Made by a program: the position numbers and the translations under genes | Part shown: positions 33,735 to 44,483 of the stretch, in pieces | Position numbering within the stretch: the stretch's first letter is position 1 | Layout: each line of letters starts with the position of its first letter | NCBI GenBank assembly: GCA_963662175.1 | Contig: OY759225.1 | Coordinates: forward strand, 15,245,601 to 15,309,600 | Direction: 5' to 3' | DNA: 64,000 nt | DNA from: Aradus depressus | Taxonomy: Eukaryota > Arthropoda > Insecta > Hemiptera > Aradidae | Notes under the pieces: generated by a model | The model's input: only the letters and a program-made list of their open reading frames with translations | Database searches by the model: none | What the model was told of the DNA's origin: nothing

Positions 33735-34225
33735 AGAATTTGAGTACTCTGTCGTTCGGATAGGAGGTTAAGGAAAAAGGGGACGACAGTCGGAAAAATT
33801 CCATAATCGTAGAAGCAATTTCCTGGCTACCAAGATTCTTTGTTTTTAATTCTGAAAAATGCAATGAACCAAGAATCAATTTTTCTAATATGGGATGTTA
33901 TTAATATTTTTGTGAGAAAAAGTTTTACGTAGTCATATGGCGAAAACTGGCGACCGGTGGCGCACGACAGATCGCGGTGGAGAAGGCTAGTGTGGGCGGC
34001 TAAGGATCTTCAGGGTTCGTCGCCAACGGAGTAAGAGTAAGTATATGGCGAAAAATTGTAAAAAAAAAATTTAAAGCGAAAATTGCCGATAGTCATTTTG
34101 TAGGTAGCTTTACCCTGAAGAGAATGATATCTTGTACGTTCACCTATGTTCAGTAGAATCGTCGGCATCGTTTGCAGACGCTCAAACAATGGAAAACTTG
34201 TTGAATTCTCGTAATCGGACATTAG
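33735..34225. other. No gene recognised
   Basis: Unique-looking sequence. It has some wording in common with 39120-39300 (GTTATTAATATT, TTCAGTAGAATCGTCG-like), hinting at another old dispersed repeat. No domain in the minus frame 34010-34234. Confidence 0.35.
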
Positions 34226-34312
34226 GACCCCCACCGATGGTCCCGAGCCTCTGCGATGTCAGATACTCGTTAAAAATCTTATAGTTAAAGCCCGGGCATG
34301 AGCCAAAATGAC
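34226..34312 (+). mobile_element. SINE-1 internally deleted fragment
   Basis: GATGGTCCCGAGCCTCTGCG joins directly to TAGTTAAAGCCCGGGCATGA; the body between them is missing. Confidence 0.6.
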
Positions 34313-34402
34313 CTACTTACTAACTCAGTTTTTAATAGTTTTTAATTTCCATATGTTTACATATTTCATATATTTTTCTTCTTTCTTGTAATTAGTTTCT
34401 GT

Positions 34403-34615
34403 GACTCATGCCCGGGCTTCAACTACGTAGTCATATTGCCTACTAACAAGAGCTATGAAAGAGCGCGAGACTGACACTACATTGGAAGTACAAAATTTTG
34501 CCTACCCTGGTTTATTCACCTAGGGTAGGGCTCTTTAATGAGTACCTGACAAAACTGAAAAAACCTGAGGCCGGGTTCGGAACCCGCAATCTTCAGCTCA
34601 GCAAGCAAGCCCCTA
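34403..34615 (-). mobile_element. SINE-1 diverged, internally deleted copy
   Basis: It begins TGACTCATGCCCGGGCTTCA and ends in the head region with a B-box-like GGGTTCCGAACC (complement of GGTTCGGAACCC) but no A box. It is older than the full-length copies, judging by divergence. Confidence 0.65.
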
Positions 34616-35136
34616 GGTCTGATTACATAACTCACCCTATACTTTTTTTTAGTTTAGGGGATGTAAAATAAATTATCAATGAGGAGCGAAGGACGATAAA
34701 TTACAGACATTATTCAAGTACCTCGTTATTTTTTTACGGTCAGGACAATAAATTAGCTGAACTAATTTTTTCAAGTTTCTTATAATAAGTATTTATGACA
34801 AAAATTATATTTAAAAAAAAAGTCCTGATCAAAATAAATTTTAAAAATATTACATAGATCACAAACTGAAGGATTCTCAAGGTTGCGAATCTCGTTAACC
34901 TCAGCGAATAGTAAAATAATCACAAGTTTTCTCTCTCTTACCGAAACCAATCGAGCCTCTGGGCTTAAAATAAATAGTGAGTTACAAAGAGATTTCTTGA
35001 ATCCTGTTTCAGAGTTTCTCCGTAGAGTGATAGTGACTGGCTCTAGCTCTGACGGCGTCTATACTTCATTGTTGTGTTACATGATTCTCAAAAATAAGTG
35101 AGCCGTTATTAAATATTATTTAATATTTGCAAAATT
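34616..35136. other. No gene supported
   Basis: The plus frame 34883-35101 (72 aa) has no recognisable domain or signal. The rest is A/T-rich. Confidence 0.35.
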
Positions 35137-35965
35137 ATTTCTCAGCTTTACGAAGTAAGAGGGAAGTTATGTAATCGGTCAAAAATTGGATGCGGAGTTT
35201 TCAACGGAATTTCATGTTTTCCGACCTCCAGACTCAAAATATGGGAAAAAAAGTATTGTATGTCTTTGTAAACATGATAACTCCCAATAAAATGAATAAT
35301 CGACACTAAATTTTATACGTAAATCCAAAACCCTCTATCGACCACACCTATCAATTTTCAGGAAAATCTGCCAAAGAGAAGGAGGGAATTAGGAGTGGGG
35401 CTTAACTCATAAACTCTAATAACTGCCGTTGTAATAAATGAATCGAGACAAAATTTCATATGTGAATTTAAACACAAGAACAACGAACATTAATTTTCAG
35501 ATGAATCGGCAGAGGGAAGGCTCAACTAAAAACCCCAAAAACTGCGAATTAAATGAATGTATCAACATGAAATTTCATATTTGAAATGAAACCCCAATGA
35601 ATACATAACCTGTCAAATTTCAGCTATATCGGCCGAAGGGAAGGGTGAGTTCAGGGGAGGGGGCTCAATTCAAAAACCTGTCAACTGTCGATGTAATGAA
35701 TATATCGACACAATATTTAGTATGAGGTTTTAGGAGCCCCTATGTAAGTCAACTGTTGATAGCGCAAATGATCTATGGTTTTGGATGAGGAGCGAAATTA
35801 ATTAATTCGTTCTGGAGACGTACATGGTCGGTGATCCATCGACGACTTTTTAACCTTGGTTTCAGGTGAACCTAGGTTCTAAATTTCTGTGAAAACTCAA
35901 CATCGAATTTGCGGCCTATTACTTAATTCTCCTATTCTTCGTGTAGCAGAGTAAATACAAACTGG
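35137..35965. repeat. Dispersed repeat family A, full-length copy
   Basis: Both ends are present as an inverted pair of ~85 bp: CAGCTTTACGAAGTAAGAGG with GTTATGTAATCGGTCAAAAA at the left, and the complement (GGCCTATTACTTAATTCTCC, ATTCTTCGTGTAG) at the right. Inside, ATGAATGTATCGACAC-type blocks repeat ~4 times. A hairpin-forming core (CTATAC-TTC-GTATAG in better copies) is at each tip. No ORF, so it is non-autonomous; superfamily unknown. Confidence 0.75.
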
Positions 35966-36177
35966 TAGTTCTCCTCTGTCCAGTAGTCTCTACTACCTTT
36001 TTGAGAACGCCCTCCCAAAAATATTTATTATCTATACCCTGTAACCTGCCTGATGGGATTGAGAATCTCCTGTGTAGAGTTAAACCAAAGTTGGTGATCC
36101 CTCGGATAATACCCGAGGTTCATCAGGTAGATCCGCTTACTGAACTAATCCGGTTAGTAACACTGGTAGTTAGTTAG

Positions 36178-36260
36178 AGGACATCGGTGGTGAGATGGTT
36201 AGCATGGCTGTTCTTAAGTCTGGAGGTCAAGGGTTCGAGTACTTCAATCATTTCAAACAG
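36178..36260 (+). repeat. tRNA-like sequence, probably a SINE head
   Basis: GGTGGTGAGATGGTTAGCAT (A-box-like) and AAGGGTTCGAGTACTTC (B-box-like) are 40 bp apart, as in tRNAs. The acceptor ends do not pair well and no 3' structure is evident, so it is not called a tRNA gene. 36261-36582 is low-complexity AAGAAG-type sequence. Confidence 0.35.
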
Positions 36261-36582
36261 GTAATACTGAGTTATAACACGGAGAAAAATATATTCTTGG
36301 GTCAGAAAAAATCTTACAGGAAAGCAACTTTCTTCTTACGGCAAGAAGAAAATTGTTTTGTCGCAAGAAGCGTTGCTTTTTGCCGCAAAAAAACTTATTC
36401 TTGCCGCAAGAAGAAAGATCTTACGTGTAGGAGTTAAGTTTTTTAACAGTAAAATGATGGTTATAATGGCAATTTATTTTGCGTATAAATGCAATTTATC
36501 AGGTAGGTATGTTTATGCAGGTGAAATGTCGTCGTGGAAAAGTCACATCCGGAAATATTATCAAAAAATATATTATCTTAAT

Positions 36583-36929
36583 AGAGGGCGCCGGTAGCTC
36601 AGTGGTATGCGTGCTTGACTTCTGAGCTCAAGGTCGTGGGTTCGTAGCCCGACCGAGGCCCTTAGTTTATTTTATCTGGGAGGTGAAATAAACTTAAGCA
36701 CGCCGTCCTTCGGATGGGATGTTAAGCGATGGTCCCGAGCCTGTACGATGTCAGGTACTCGTTAAAGACCCCTACCCTAGATGAATAAAAATTTAGGGTA
36801 GGCAAAATTTAGGACTCCCACAGTAGAGTCGGGCTCATGTCCACCAGAGTGACGAAAGAGCGCTCTGGTAGTAGGCGATATGACCTCGTAGTTAAAGCCC
36901 GGGCATGAGTCATAAAACCTAACCTAACC
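36583..36929 (+). mobile_element. SINE-1 full-length copy
   Basis: Complete copy: A box, B box GGGTTCGTAGCCC, body with three potential stems (ACCCTA/TAGGGT, CCAGAG/CTCTGG, CTCATG/CATGAG), and an AACCTAACCTAACCT tail. 12-bp duplication TATTATCTTAAT (36571-36582 and 36930-36941). Confidence 0.95.
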
Positions 36930-38058
36930 TATTATCTTAATTTTAATTTAAAAAAAAAAAAATCTATCTTATCTACTGTAAAAAAATTATTATTTTCGTA
37001 CTCATATTTTCAAGTACCTATTTATTAATTTATTTTTACTTTTTAGACTCTAAAAGTTAATATCTGTTTAAATATATAAATTATAAGATATCTCAATGTA
37101 AATATTCTTATGATGTATCCTATTATCATACTATGGTGTAACAGAAATAAAAATTATTGTTATTATTATGATTATCACATACATATTTTTACTACACTAT
37201 AAAGAAGTATTGTAATCGTGCAAAAATCCAAGATCGTATTTTCAACGAATTTTCACTTTTCAAGATTCCTTGAACCCTATACAGGGTTTTATGACATTCC
37301 CTCAATCTTAAACTAATGGTACAAAAAAGTATATATTATATGAAAGATTTATTATTTTCATGTTGACCCTTCTTAACTTTAGGTCTTCCTAATCGGATAC
37401 CGATAATCGAATCAAATCATTATATAAGAATTAGGAACGGCAATCGATATTCAAAATGAGGTCATCGCTCCAAGGGCTTCCTCGTTTGTATTCTGTTCTT
37501 AAAAGTTTTGAAATGTTAATGACTTAAGATTAAGAATGAACCCTTAAATGTTGTGAGTGAATCACCGGTAATGTACATCCCCAACGCGAAATAATACGTT
37601 TTTGCTCTTCTTCGGAAACCTATGTACTGTACCTATATAGTAGGTACTGATTTAGTTGATTTGTAAGGTGACCAACAATTTTTTTTTTTACAAAAGGAGT
37701 AGGGATGGAATTTCATTGGATATGGTGATTGGGGTTGTGAAGAAAAAACATTAAGACGCAACCATTCGGCTTTATATTTTCAAAAATAATATAAATTTAA
37801 TTATTTTATTTACCTACGTCATTTTAATTCTTGAATACATATTTTCCTTTTGAATGAATTTTTTTTCGATAGTTCTGAATTTTCTTCTAAGAGTGCACTT
37901 ATGTCAGAACAACTTGCGTCCTGCATGTTGAACTGCAGTTAGTGTTTCTGCAGATAATTGTGATTTTTCACTGCTCCAGTATACCCTCTCCACAGCAGCA
38001 TTAGTGCTGGAGCAACACAGCAAATTCAATTATTAATTTCAAATTTTTGTGGGGAATA
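36930..38058. other. No gene; A/T-rich with a family A scrap
   Basis: 37545-37610 contains GTGAATCACCGGTAATGTAC, a family A fragment. Nothing else is recognised. Confidence 0.4.
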
Positions 38059-38550
38059 GGTTAGGTTAGGTTTTATGACTCATGCCCGGGCTTTAACAAC
38101 GAGGTCATATCGCCTACTACCAGAGCGCTCTTTCGTCACTCTGGTGGACATGAGCCCGACTCTACTATGAAAGTCCTAAATTTTGCCTACCCTAAATTTT
38201 TATTCACCTAGAGCAGGGGTCTTTAACGTGTACCTGACGTCGTACAGGCTTAGGACCATCGCTTAACGTCCCATCCGAAGGACGGCGTACTTAAGTTTAT
38301 TTTACCTTCCAAATAAAATAAACTAAGGGCCTCGGTCGGGTTTCGAACCCACGATCTTAAGCTCAGAAATGAATAAAACAAAGCCGAAACCGGTAGTTAT
38401 ATGTATATATATCTTTAGTGGAATAGACAATATTTCAAAAAATAAGTTTGTTTTATTCATTTATTACAAGTTTCCACAATATGTCCGCGTTCCTCAACTT
38501 AGAAGTAGTTAAGCTCAGAAGGCAAGCACGCATACCACTGAGCTACCTGC
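38059..38550 (-). mobile_element. SINE-1 split by a Penelope-like unit
   Basis: SINE-1 on the minus strand runs 38059-38368, is interrupted, and resumes at 38509 to 38550 with the A-box segment (ACCACTGAGCTACC). The twelve SINE bases TTAAGCTCAGAA are duplicated at both sides of the interruption (38357-38368 and 38509-38520), proving a later insertion. Confidence 0.85.
38369..38508. mobile_element. Solo Penelope-like terminal unit (140 bp)
   Basis: It matches, inverted, the left end of the palindrome at 55918-56045: AAGCCGAAACCGGT, ATCTTTAGTGGAATAGACA, AATATGTCCGCGTTCCTCAA. It carries the GCCGAAACCGGT block on the plus strand but not the upstream CTGACGA, which the 5' limit removed. Flanked by a 12-bp duplication inside SINE-1. 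Confidence 0.75.
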
Positions 38551-38619
38551 AAAGGAGTAGTTTTGGAGTACGGATTTTAGAAGGAGTACATAACTCCCTA
38601 AAAGAGTACAGTTGGTCAC

Positions 38620-39110
38620 CTTACAATATGGAGGTACATCGACTTTTCCTTTTACTAAATTTCGTGTCAATACATCGAGTTATTCATGTTTTTGAGCCCC
38701 TCTCCTCGACCGATGTCACTGAAATTCATGTTATCTTTATGGGGTTCTGGATTAACATATAAAATTTCCTGTTAAGCCCCCCCTAATCCCTCCGTTTGCG
38801 CTAATATTAAATAATTGACTTTACATTGGAGCTCTTAAATTCTCATACTAAATTATGTGTCATATATTTATTACATCGGCAGTTATTAGGGTTTTAGAAT
38901 TGAGCCCCCTCTCCTGAATTGAGCCCCCTCCCCTGAATTGAGCCCCCCCACCCTGAATTGAGCCCCCCTTCCGGAGCCGATATCGCTGAAATTTGACAGG
39001 TTATGTTCTCATTGGGTTTTGACTGTAAATAGGAAATGTCTTGTCGATACATGTGTCGTCCTAATGGGATTTAGAGTTCACATATGAAATTTCATGTCGA
39101 TATAGTAATT
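38620..39110. repeat. Dispersed repeat family A, copy 9, with a short tandem
   Basis: Inner blocks of family A. At 38892-38965 a ~20-bp phrase CCTGAATTGAGCCCCC is repeated four times, a local expansion inside the element. 39111-39731 beyond it holds no supported gene. Confidence 0.6.
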
Positions 39111-39731
39111 TTTTTGAAGAATAGTTAAAGATACGATTTTGAATGTTATTAATATTATTGTAAAAAAAAATTTCGTAAGATGTCAAAACATTTGGTCCTG
39201 AATAGGTCATGTTGTATGTTCAATTATGTTGAATAGGTTCGTCGTAATCCTTTGCACAAAATAAGAAAATAGGCAATGTTGAATTGTTATTTGGAAAAGG
39301 GAAATAGGACAGAAGGAACTAATATTGTAGCATGTGATGAATCGGATTAAAGTTTTAAGTCCGTAGGGCTTCGTGAAGGGGCTAAGTAGGGCTTCTTTAG
39401 TTCCATCCTACGTTAACACTCACATATTCCCTTAGGGGCTTTTCTTCTTCAGGTACTGAGTAGCTTGGTCACTTCCTAAAAGCACTGAATCTCTGGAAGA
39501 GAGGACGTCATGCCCCCTACAATAATCAGACATTTCGTAGATAATTTTTAAAATTTAAGACATAGGATTTACACGAAATTGAGAATAGAAGAGTGAGACG
39601 TCACTGTATATATTTTTGAATAGATTTAATTAATTTATGTTATTTTAAGATAATTACAATAAAATAGTATTAGTTTATTAAGTTATTCATATATTTTGTA
39701 TAAGTTAACAATATTATTTTGCTATTAAGAA

Positions 39732-39930
39732 AGATGGCCGACCCTGTACGATGTCAGGTACTCCTTAAAGACCCCTAGCTTAGGTGAATAAAAATTTAGG
39801 GTAGGCAAAATTTAGGACTCCCATAGTAGAGTCGGGCTCATGTCCACCAAAGTGACGAAAGAGCGCTCTGGCAGTAGGTGATATGACTTTGTAGTTAAAG
39901 CCCGGGCATAAATCATAATAACTAACTAAC
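39732..39930 (+). mobile_element. SINE-1, 3' half
   Basis: It starts GACCCTGTACGATGTCAGGT and ends with the tail variant AACTAACTAACTA in place of (AACCT)n. The head is missing. 39931-40440 after it has no recognised feature. Confidence 0.75.
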
Positions 39931-40740
39931 TATAGTTGTCTTACACTTGTTATAAGTGTAAGGATCGACTTGTGGAACCCTTAAAAAAGTTTCAAAGTTG
40001 TTCTCTCGACTGTCTCGACATTTTAGCTGACTCTTCTCAAGTCTAAGGAAGCACACAACTTTTCCAAACTCTTAATATTCTTAATGTTTCTTTAATTGTT
40101 AACAATCTTAGTTAACTTAACACTCTACACCATAGCAACATGTAGTCGACAGAATAGATAAATTAACAATGTTATCCACTCTAGAGAAATTGGTAACAGC
40201 CAAAAAAATTAAACAAATAAAAGAAAATAGTCGACAGAAACAGTTCTTAGAGATTAGCGTAATTTACGACAAAACGATAATTGCTATCGAAAAATTAATT
40301 CTCAGTAAAAATGTTATTTATTAACTTTCGAAGCCCCCATCCCCTCGAAATTTGAAATTTTAAACAAACGAATTTTTAGTTTCTCAAGAAATTTACGTTT
40401 TTTAAATAAAAATGATAAAAAAAAAATATATATATATATACAGGGTGTTCATTTTATCTTGACCCAGGTAAATAACTTAAAAAATAATGATTTTCTTACA
40501 AAAAGCTAGAGACAAAAAATGTGGAGTAGAATTGACCGCATTATTTGCTGTAATCTAATTTATACCGAAATGAAAATTGTTGACGTTTTTTAATTAATTA
40601 AAAAATAATTTTTTGACCGTCAACATATTTTTTTTTCCCCCATATTTAGATTCCTCGTAAAAATTAAGGGGAGGTTGAATGAGACATTTTCTTGTTTGAC
40701 TAATATTAAACCTAATAAATGAATTTTATTGTAGTAAATT

Positions 40741-40944
40741 TATGTGTAAATTTATGCCTTATGTACAATGCATGTCACTGTGTAATTTACTAGTTATTTA
40801 CGACATCCATGGCCCCGGGAGGGAGTTCTATCTATGAAATAAAACTCACTCCCGGACGGGATTCGAACCCGCAAACCATGGTGAGACTATGCGACCAAAG
40901 CCCTACGCTCTAGCCCGCACGGCCACCATGGCTCCCGTAATAAA
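40741..40944 (-). mobile_element. Second tRNA-derived SINE
   Basis: On the minus strand: GGGAGCCATGGTGGCCGTGC (A-box region) and TGCGGGTTCGAATCCCGTC, a perfect B box, then a body containing CTCCCTCCCGGGGCCATGG. It sits in the left inverted end of the Tc1/mariner-like element, where the uninterrupted arm reads straight through, and is flanked by GTA(G/A)TAAAT. The long variable region before the B box recalls Ser/Leu-type tRNAs. It is unrelated to SINE-1 outside the promoter boxes. Confidence 0.75.
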
Positions 40945-41183
40945 TATTCGAACTGATGTCCTGCAACTTCAATATATCGAAGTTGTTCCGGAAAATTGCT
41001 CAAGGTAATTCCCTATTAAGAAAATATTAAGAATTGATTTTTCTGACCATTTAAATTTCCGTCGATAAAAAGGAGACCAATTACTTTGTCATTGATGATT
41101 CCAGCCCATACATTAACTGACCATGGATGTTGTGTATTCATTTGACGAAACCAGCGAGGATTTTCTGCACTCCAGTAATGATA

Positions 41184-41924
41184 TCGTCGATACAAATGCT
41201 AAATATCGAATGTGAAAAACAGCACTTTTCAGGAGAGTGAATAAACTGTTTCATTCAAAAACAGTGCTTATTGTCAAACATTTTTTACCTATGTCATTAT
41301 ACGTGGTGTTATGCCTTATAGAATGACCCTATAAGAATTTTATTGAATTATGTATCTTAATTAGTCAAAACGCACATTCGTTAGTTTGATTATCTATAAT
41401 TGATGATTATTTTTCTATAATTTACAACGCAAACTATCGAATGTGGCATTTTCGTTAGTTTGCATTGAATAATATTTAAAAATTTACATTGCAAACTATT
41501 GAATATGTCACAATCGATAGTCTGCTTTAAAACAGCTCATTGTTTTTACAAAAAATTGCAACAGCAAACACACGAACATGACATAGGTATTCAATACTTT
41601 GCCATGCAGTGAATTTGATTTGGTTCCTATTCGACTCAGATCAAAAACGCGAATGTGGTACATTCGAGACTGAAACATCCCAGTTCAAAAACTTCGTTCA
41701 CAATAACGAATGCAGAATAACAAATTTTTTATTCGTCACTTTGATTTTGGACATCATTACATCGTTTGAGTATTCGACCCTTTGCCAGGGTTATCCTCCC
41801 CTTTACAACGTGAATTCAAATTCGAGAGTTCGCTACAACATTCATCCGTCCTAAAGCTATCGCTTTAGACCGAAAACGAAAAATGCGTTTTTTCACATTC
41901 GATACTTTGCATTTGTACCGACGA
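41184..41924. mobile_element. MITE with TCGTCG...CGACGA ends (member 3)
   Basis: The inverted ends TCGTCG(A/G)TACAAATGC, then TATCGAATGTGAAAAA, run ~45 bp, with ATAT flanks. It interrupts the transposase frame of the host element between NRHN and HYWS. 741 bp. The 81-aa frame at 41609 inside has no domain. Internal GCAAACTATCGAATGTG-type phrases repeat. Confidence 0.8.
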
Positions 41925-42779
41925 TATTATGCCTATTTACTAATCCAATATTGGTGAAAGTTGATTCACCTGAAAACATTGTGTACCAAAAAAAATCACA
42001 ATTAACTTAAACTAGTTCTCGCGCCCACTGACAGAATATATCATGGTTATTAAAATCTTCACCAGATAGAGCTTAGAAGAGAAATATGGTGAAATTTATG
42101 GTTCTTCAATATTTTAAGAACACTACCAACAGAAATCTTAGAACATTGAGACATTTTCCGGAACAACTTGGATAAATGTATTGAAGTTGCAGGACATCAG
42201 TTGGAACATTTACTGCAATAAAATTCATTTATTAGGTTTAATATTGCTGTAACAAAAAAATGTCTCATTTAACCTCTCCTAAATTTTTTCCGAGGAACCT
42301 AAATATGAAAAAAAAAAATATGTTGACGGTAAAAAAAAAAACTTTAATCAGATCACTCTCTTTCAATCTCCCACATCTCGAAACCATTTCATACTGGGTA
42401 TAAGAGAGTGATCCATAAGCTTTGTTGGTATAAGAAAGTCCTGTAACGGCCACATCACATATTACTTCCGCAGCTAAACAAAGTATGGAGGAAGTTAATC
42501 GACAAAAAATTCTTAATCTTAACATAAAAGCTTCAATAACTGTCGATAGAATGAATGTATCGACACAAAATTTTATAAGTGTGACTAAAAGCCCAGAAAG
42601 ACAACACCTATCGATTTTCAGCAAAATTGGCGAACGGGGGTTGGGTTTAACTCAAAAACTCTAATAACTGACATGGTAATGAATGTACCGAAACAAAATT
42701 TGATATGTGAATTCAAAACCCTATAAGGGTGACACATCAATTTTTAGCGGAATCCGCAAATGGGAAGAGAGGATAAGAG

Positions 42780-43460
42780 GCCCTCTCACAAATTTTTATT
42801 GGTAGTAATAGCTAGCCGGCTTTCGAGGTTTCCCTCATCATCAGGCAGTCTACAAAAGAACCATCCTTAATATGTAATATAAATAGCAAAGATAAATAAA
42901 AACACAATTTTTGATTAAACATACCTGATAAAAAATTAAAAATTTTGAATAAAACTAAATAATATAATAAAAATAAATAAATAACAATCTAAAACATTAA
43001 CAATTTAAAATATCATGGATGGGGACAGACGAGTTATTCCTGTCCACCATCTGAGTCACAACTGGGAGAACGGTGTATGTGAGACTGGACAAACCTCCCA
43101 TCCCCTCTCTAGAGTTGAGGAGGGGGACTCTCTCTTCCTCCTTTCCAATTTGATTTCGATACTTTCCAATGTATCCATCTTTCTACTTTTCTGGACATGA
43201 TGCAGTAACGAGACTGAACCGGCCTCATGTCCTGTGTTCTGGAGATGTTGGAAAAATTCAGAGTTGCCCCTCCTCAAATACTCCCTCACTCTAGTCCTCA
43301 GCTTCCGGCCTGTCTGCTCAAGATAAAAACATTCACAGTCTTTACAATTAATCCTTTACACGCCGGATTTGTCAGGGAGGTCCACACGATATTTGGGAAA
43401 CCTCGAAAGCCGGCTAGCTATTACTACCAATAAAAATCTGTGAGAGGTCAGACTATCTTA
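42780..43460 (-). mobile_element. Penelope-like element P1 with inverted terminal repeats
   Basis: Inverted ends of ~75 bp: GGTAGTAATAGCTAGCCGGC near 42803 and GCCGGCTAGCTATTACTACC near 43411, both leading outward to (T)CTCACA(A/G)ATTTTTATT. Between them the minus strand carries a decayed GIY-YIG endonuclease C-terminus (43056-43370). The end at 42830-42858 holds, on the minus strand, CTGATGATGAGG, GAAA, CCTCGAAAGCCGGCT, a hammerhead-like order. Inverted terminal repeats plus GIY-YIG are established PLE traits. The reverse transcriptase part is absent. Confidence 0.8.
43056..43370 (-). pseudogene. GIY-YIG endonuclease domain of a Penelope-like element
   Basis: The minus strand reads SGV, a stop where the Y of GIY/GVY is expected, then RINCKDCECFYLEQTGRKLR, and continues REYLRRGNSEFFQHLQNTGH, LLHHVQKSRKMDTLESIEI. 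This matches the PLE-type GIY-YIG layout: GVY, CxxC, FY(I/L)GQTGR, E-L, QH-TGH, KG-KL-LE-IEI. The YIG glycine is replaced (YLE) and the first tyrosine codon is a stop, so the enzyme is inactive. Only this C-terminal domain of the ORF remains. Confidence 0.8.
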
Positions 43461-43730
43461 TATTTGACATCCTGTGAAATAATCCAATGAGGACATTACC
43501 TGTCAAACTACAGCAATATTGGCTGAAGGGAAGGGGAGGTTCAGGGGAGGGGGCTCAATTCAAAAACTCTAATAACTGCCATTGTAATGAATTTGACATA
43601 AACTTTAGTATGAGGAATTAGGAGCCCTTATGTTTAATATTAGCACAAACGGTCGACTGGTTTTCGAGGGAGAGCGAAAACTTGACTGATTCACCGACGA
43701 CGTTTTTTTTCAAAACTTTTGAAAAATAGC

Positions 43731-44483
43731 TATTTTCTTTGCGAAGAGAGATCAGCCAATAAATAAAGATTTTGTCTTTACTATAAATTTTATTATCATG
43801 ACGAAGATACTTTTTGAAATAACCATAAATATATATTATCGACCCAACTTCAGTAAGATAATCTATTTGTATCCATCCCTTCCTCCTTCAAGTTTTATGA
43901 ACCCTAAGACAATCCAGACAACTGAACACATCCCCTATATTTATAGGGTGTGAGAGGTTCCTTTTCACAATTTATTTATTTTATAAACTTATTTTTACGT
44001 CCTCAGCAAATTTTTGACCGAACACATAACTTCCCCTATACATCGTATACAAAAAATCGTCAAAAATTCATGTTTACCGACCTCTAGATTCCAATTATAA
44101 AAAAAACAAGGTGTCTATCTGTGTGTTTTGTAATGTGTATTTTTGTTGATTTGTATAATAATGTATAATATGTATAATAAAATTTATTATACAAAGACTA
44201 AATTTATAAAATTTATTGCAAAGACTAAACAGTTTTGAAAAATCAAGATGACATGAGGTGCAAAATACATTTTTTTTAAATACGCCATTCATATTTGACT
44301 AAATATATTTGTTAAAAACATTCTTGAACTTTATATTGGTTACTCAGAATCCTTTAAAAATTACTCTACTATGCTCCGAAAATATATTAGTATAATTATG
44401 GTCTAACAACTTGTAGCTTTTTCGTTGTTCGTTGCGATTTCTGCTGGGTTCTGGATTTCTTCAAACACCAATCTCTGCTGTTA
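43731..44483. other. No gene recognised
   Basis: AT-rich; 44400-44460 shares AGCTTTTTCGTTGTTCGTTG and CTGGGTTCTGGATTTCTTCA with the P3 elements at 14800 and 51650 (here in the same sense as 14800). No coding content. Confidence 0.4.

Larger units (their letters stand above)
40441..42345 (-). mobile_element. Tc1/mariner-like element with long inverted ends, multiply interrupted
   Basis: The left end CAGGGTGTTCATTTTATCTT follows TA. About 200 bp of subterminal sequence at 40570-40750 is inverted at 42170-42345 (CGTCAACATATTTTTTTT, ATGAGACATTTT, TGATGTCCTGCAACTTCAAT). The minus strand encodes, either side of a nested MITE, FSGESTFTNIGLVNRHN and HYWSAENPRWFRQMNTQ then HPWSVNVWAGIINDKVIG, which is the DDE-region wording of Tc1/mariner transposases. 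The right tip is missing and the frame is broken, so it is a pseudogene. Confidence 0.75.
42465..43730. repeat. Dispersed repeat family A, copy 10, split by a PLE
   Basis: 42465-42779 has the left end (GCAGCTAAACAAAGTATGG) and inner ATGAATGTATCGACAC. 43465-43730 continues with TTACCTGTCAAACTACAGC and TCGACTGGTTTTCGAGGGAG. The Penelope-like element fills the gap. Confidence 0.65.

Noticed and set aside
36195..36597. Two overlapping Lys-rich ORFs
   Set aside because: They translate an AAGAAG-type low-complexity stretch and run into SINE-1.
36583..36660. Possible tRNA gene at SINE-1 heads
   Set aside because: A and B boxes are present but the same sequence recurs with a 250-bp body and target duplications, so it is a SINE, and the acceptor arm does not pair.
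36905..36929. Telomeric (TTAGG)n DNA
   Set aside because: Only two to three pentamers at each SINE tail, dispersed and within unique flanks; not a telomere or interstitial telomeric block.
42265..42624. 119-aa minus-strand ORF
   Set aside because: It spans the end of the Tc1/mariner-like element and the start of family A, two unrelated repeats, so it is a chance frame.
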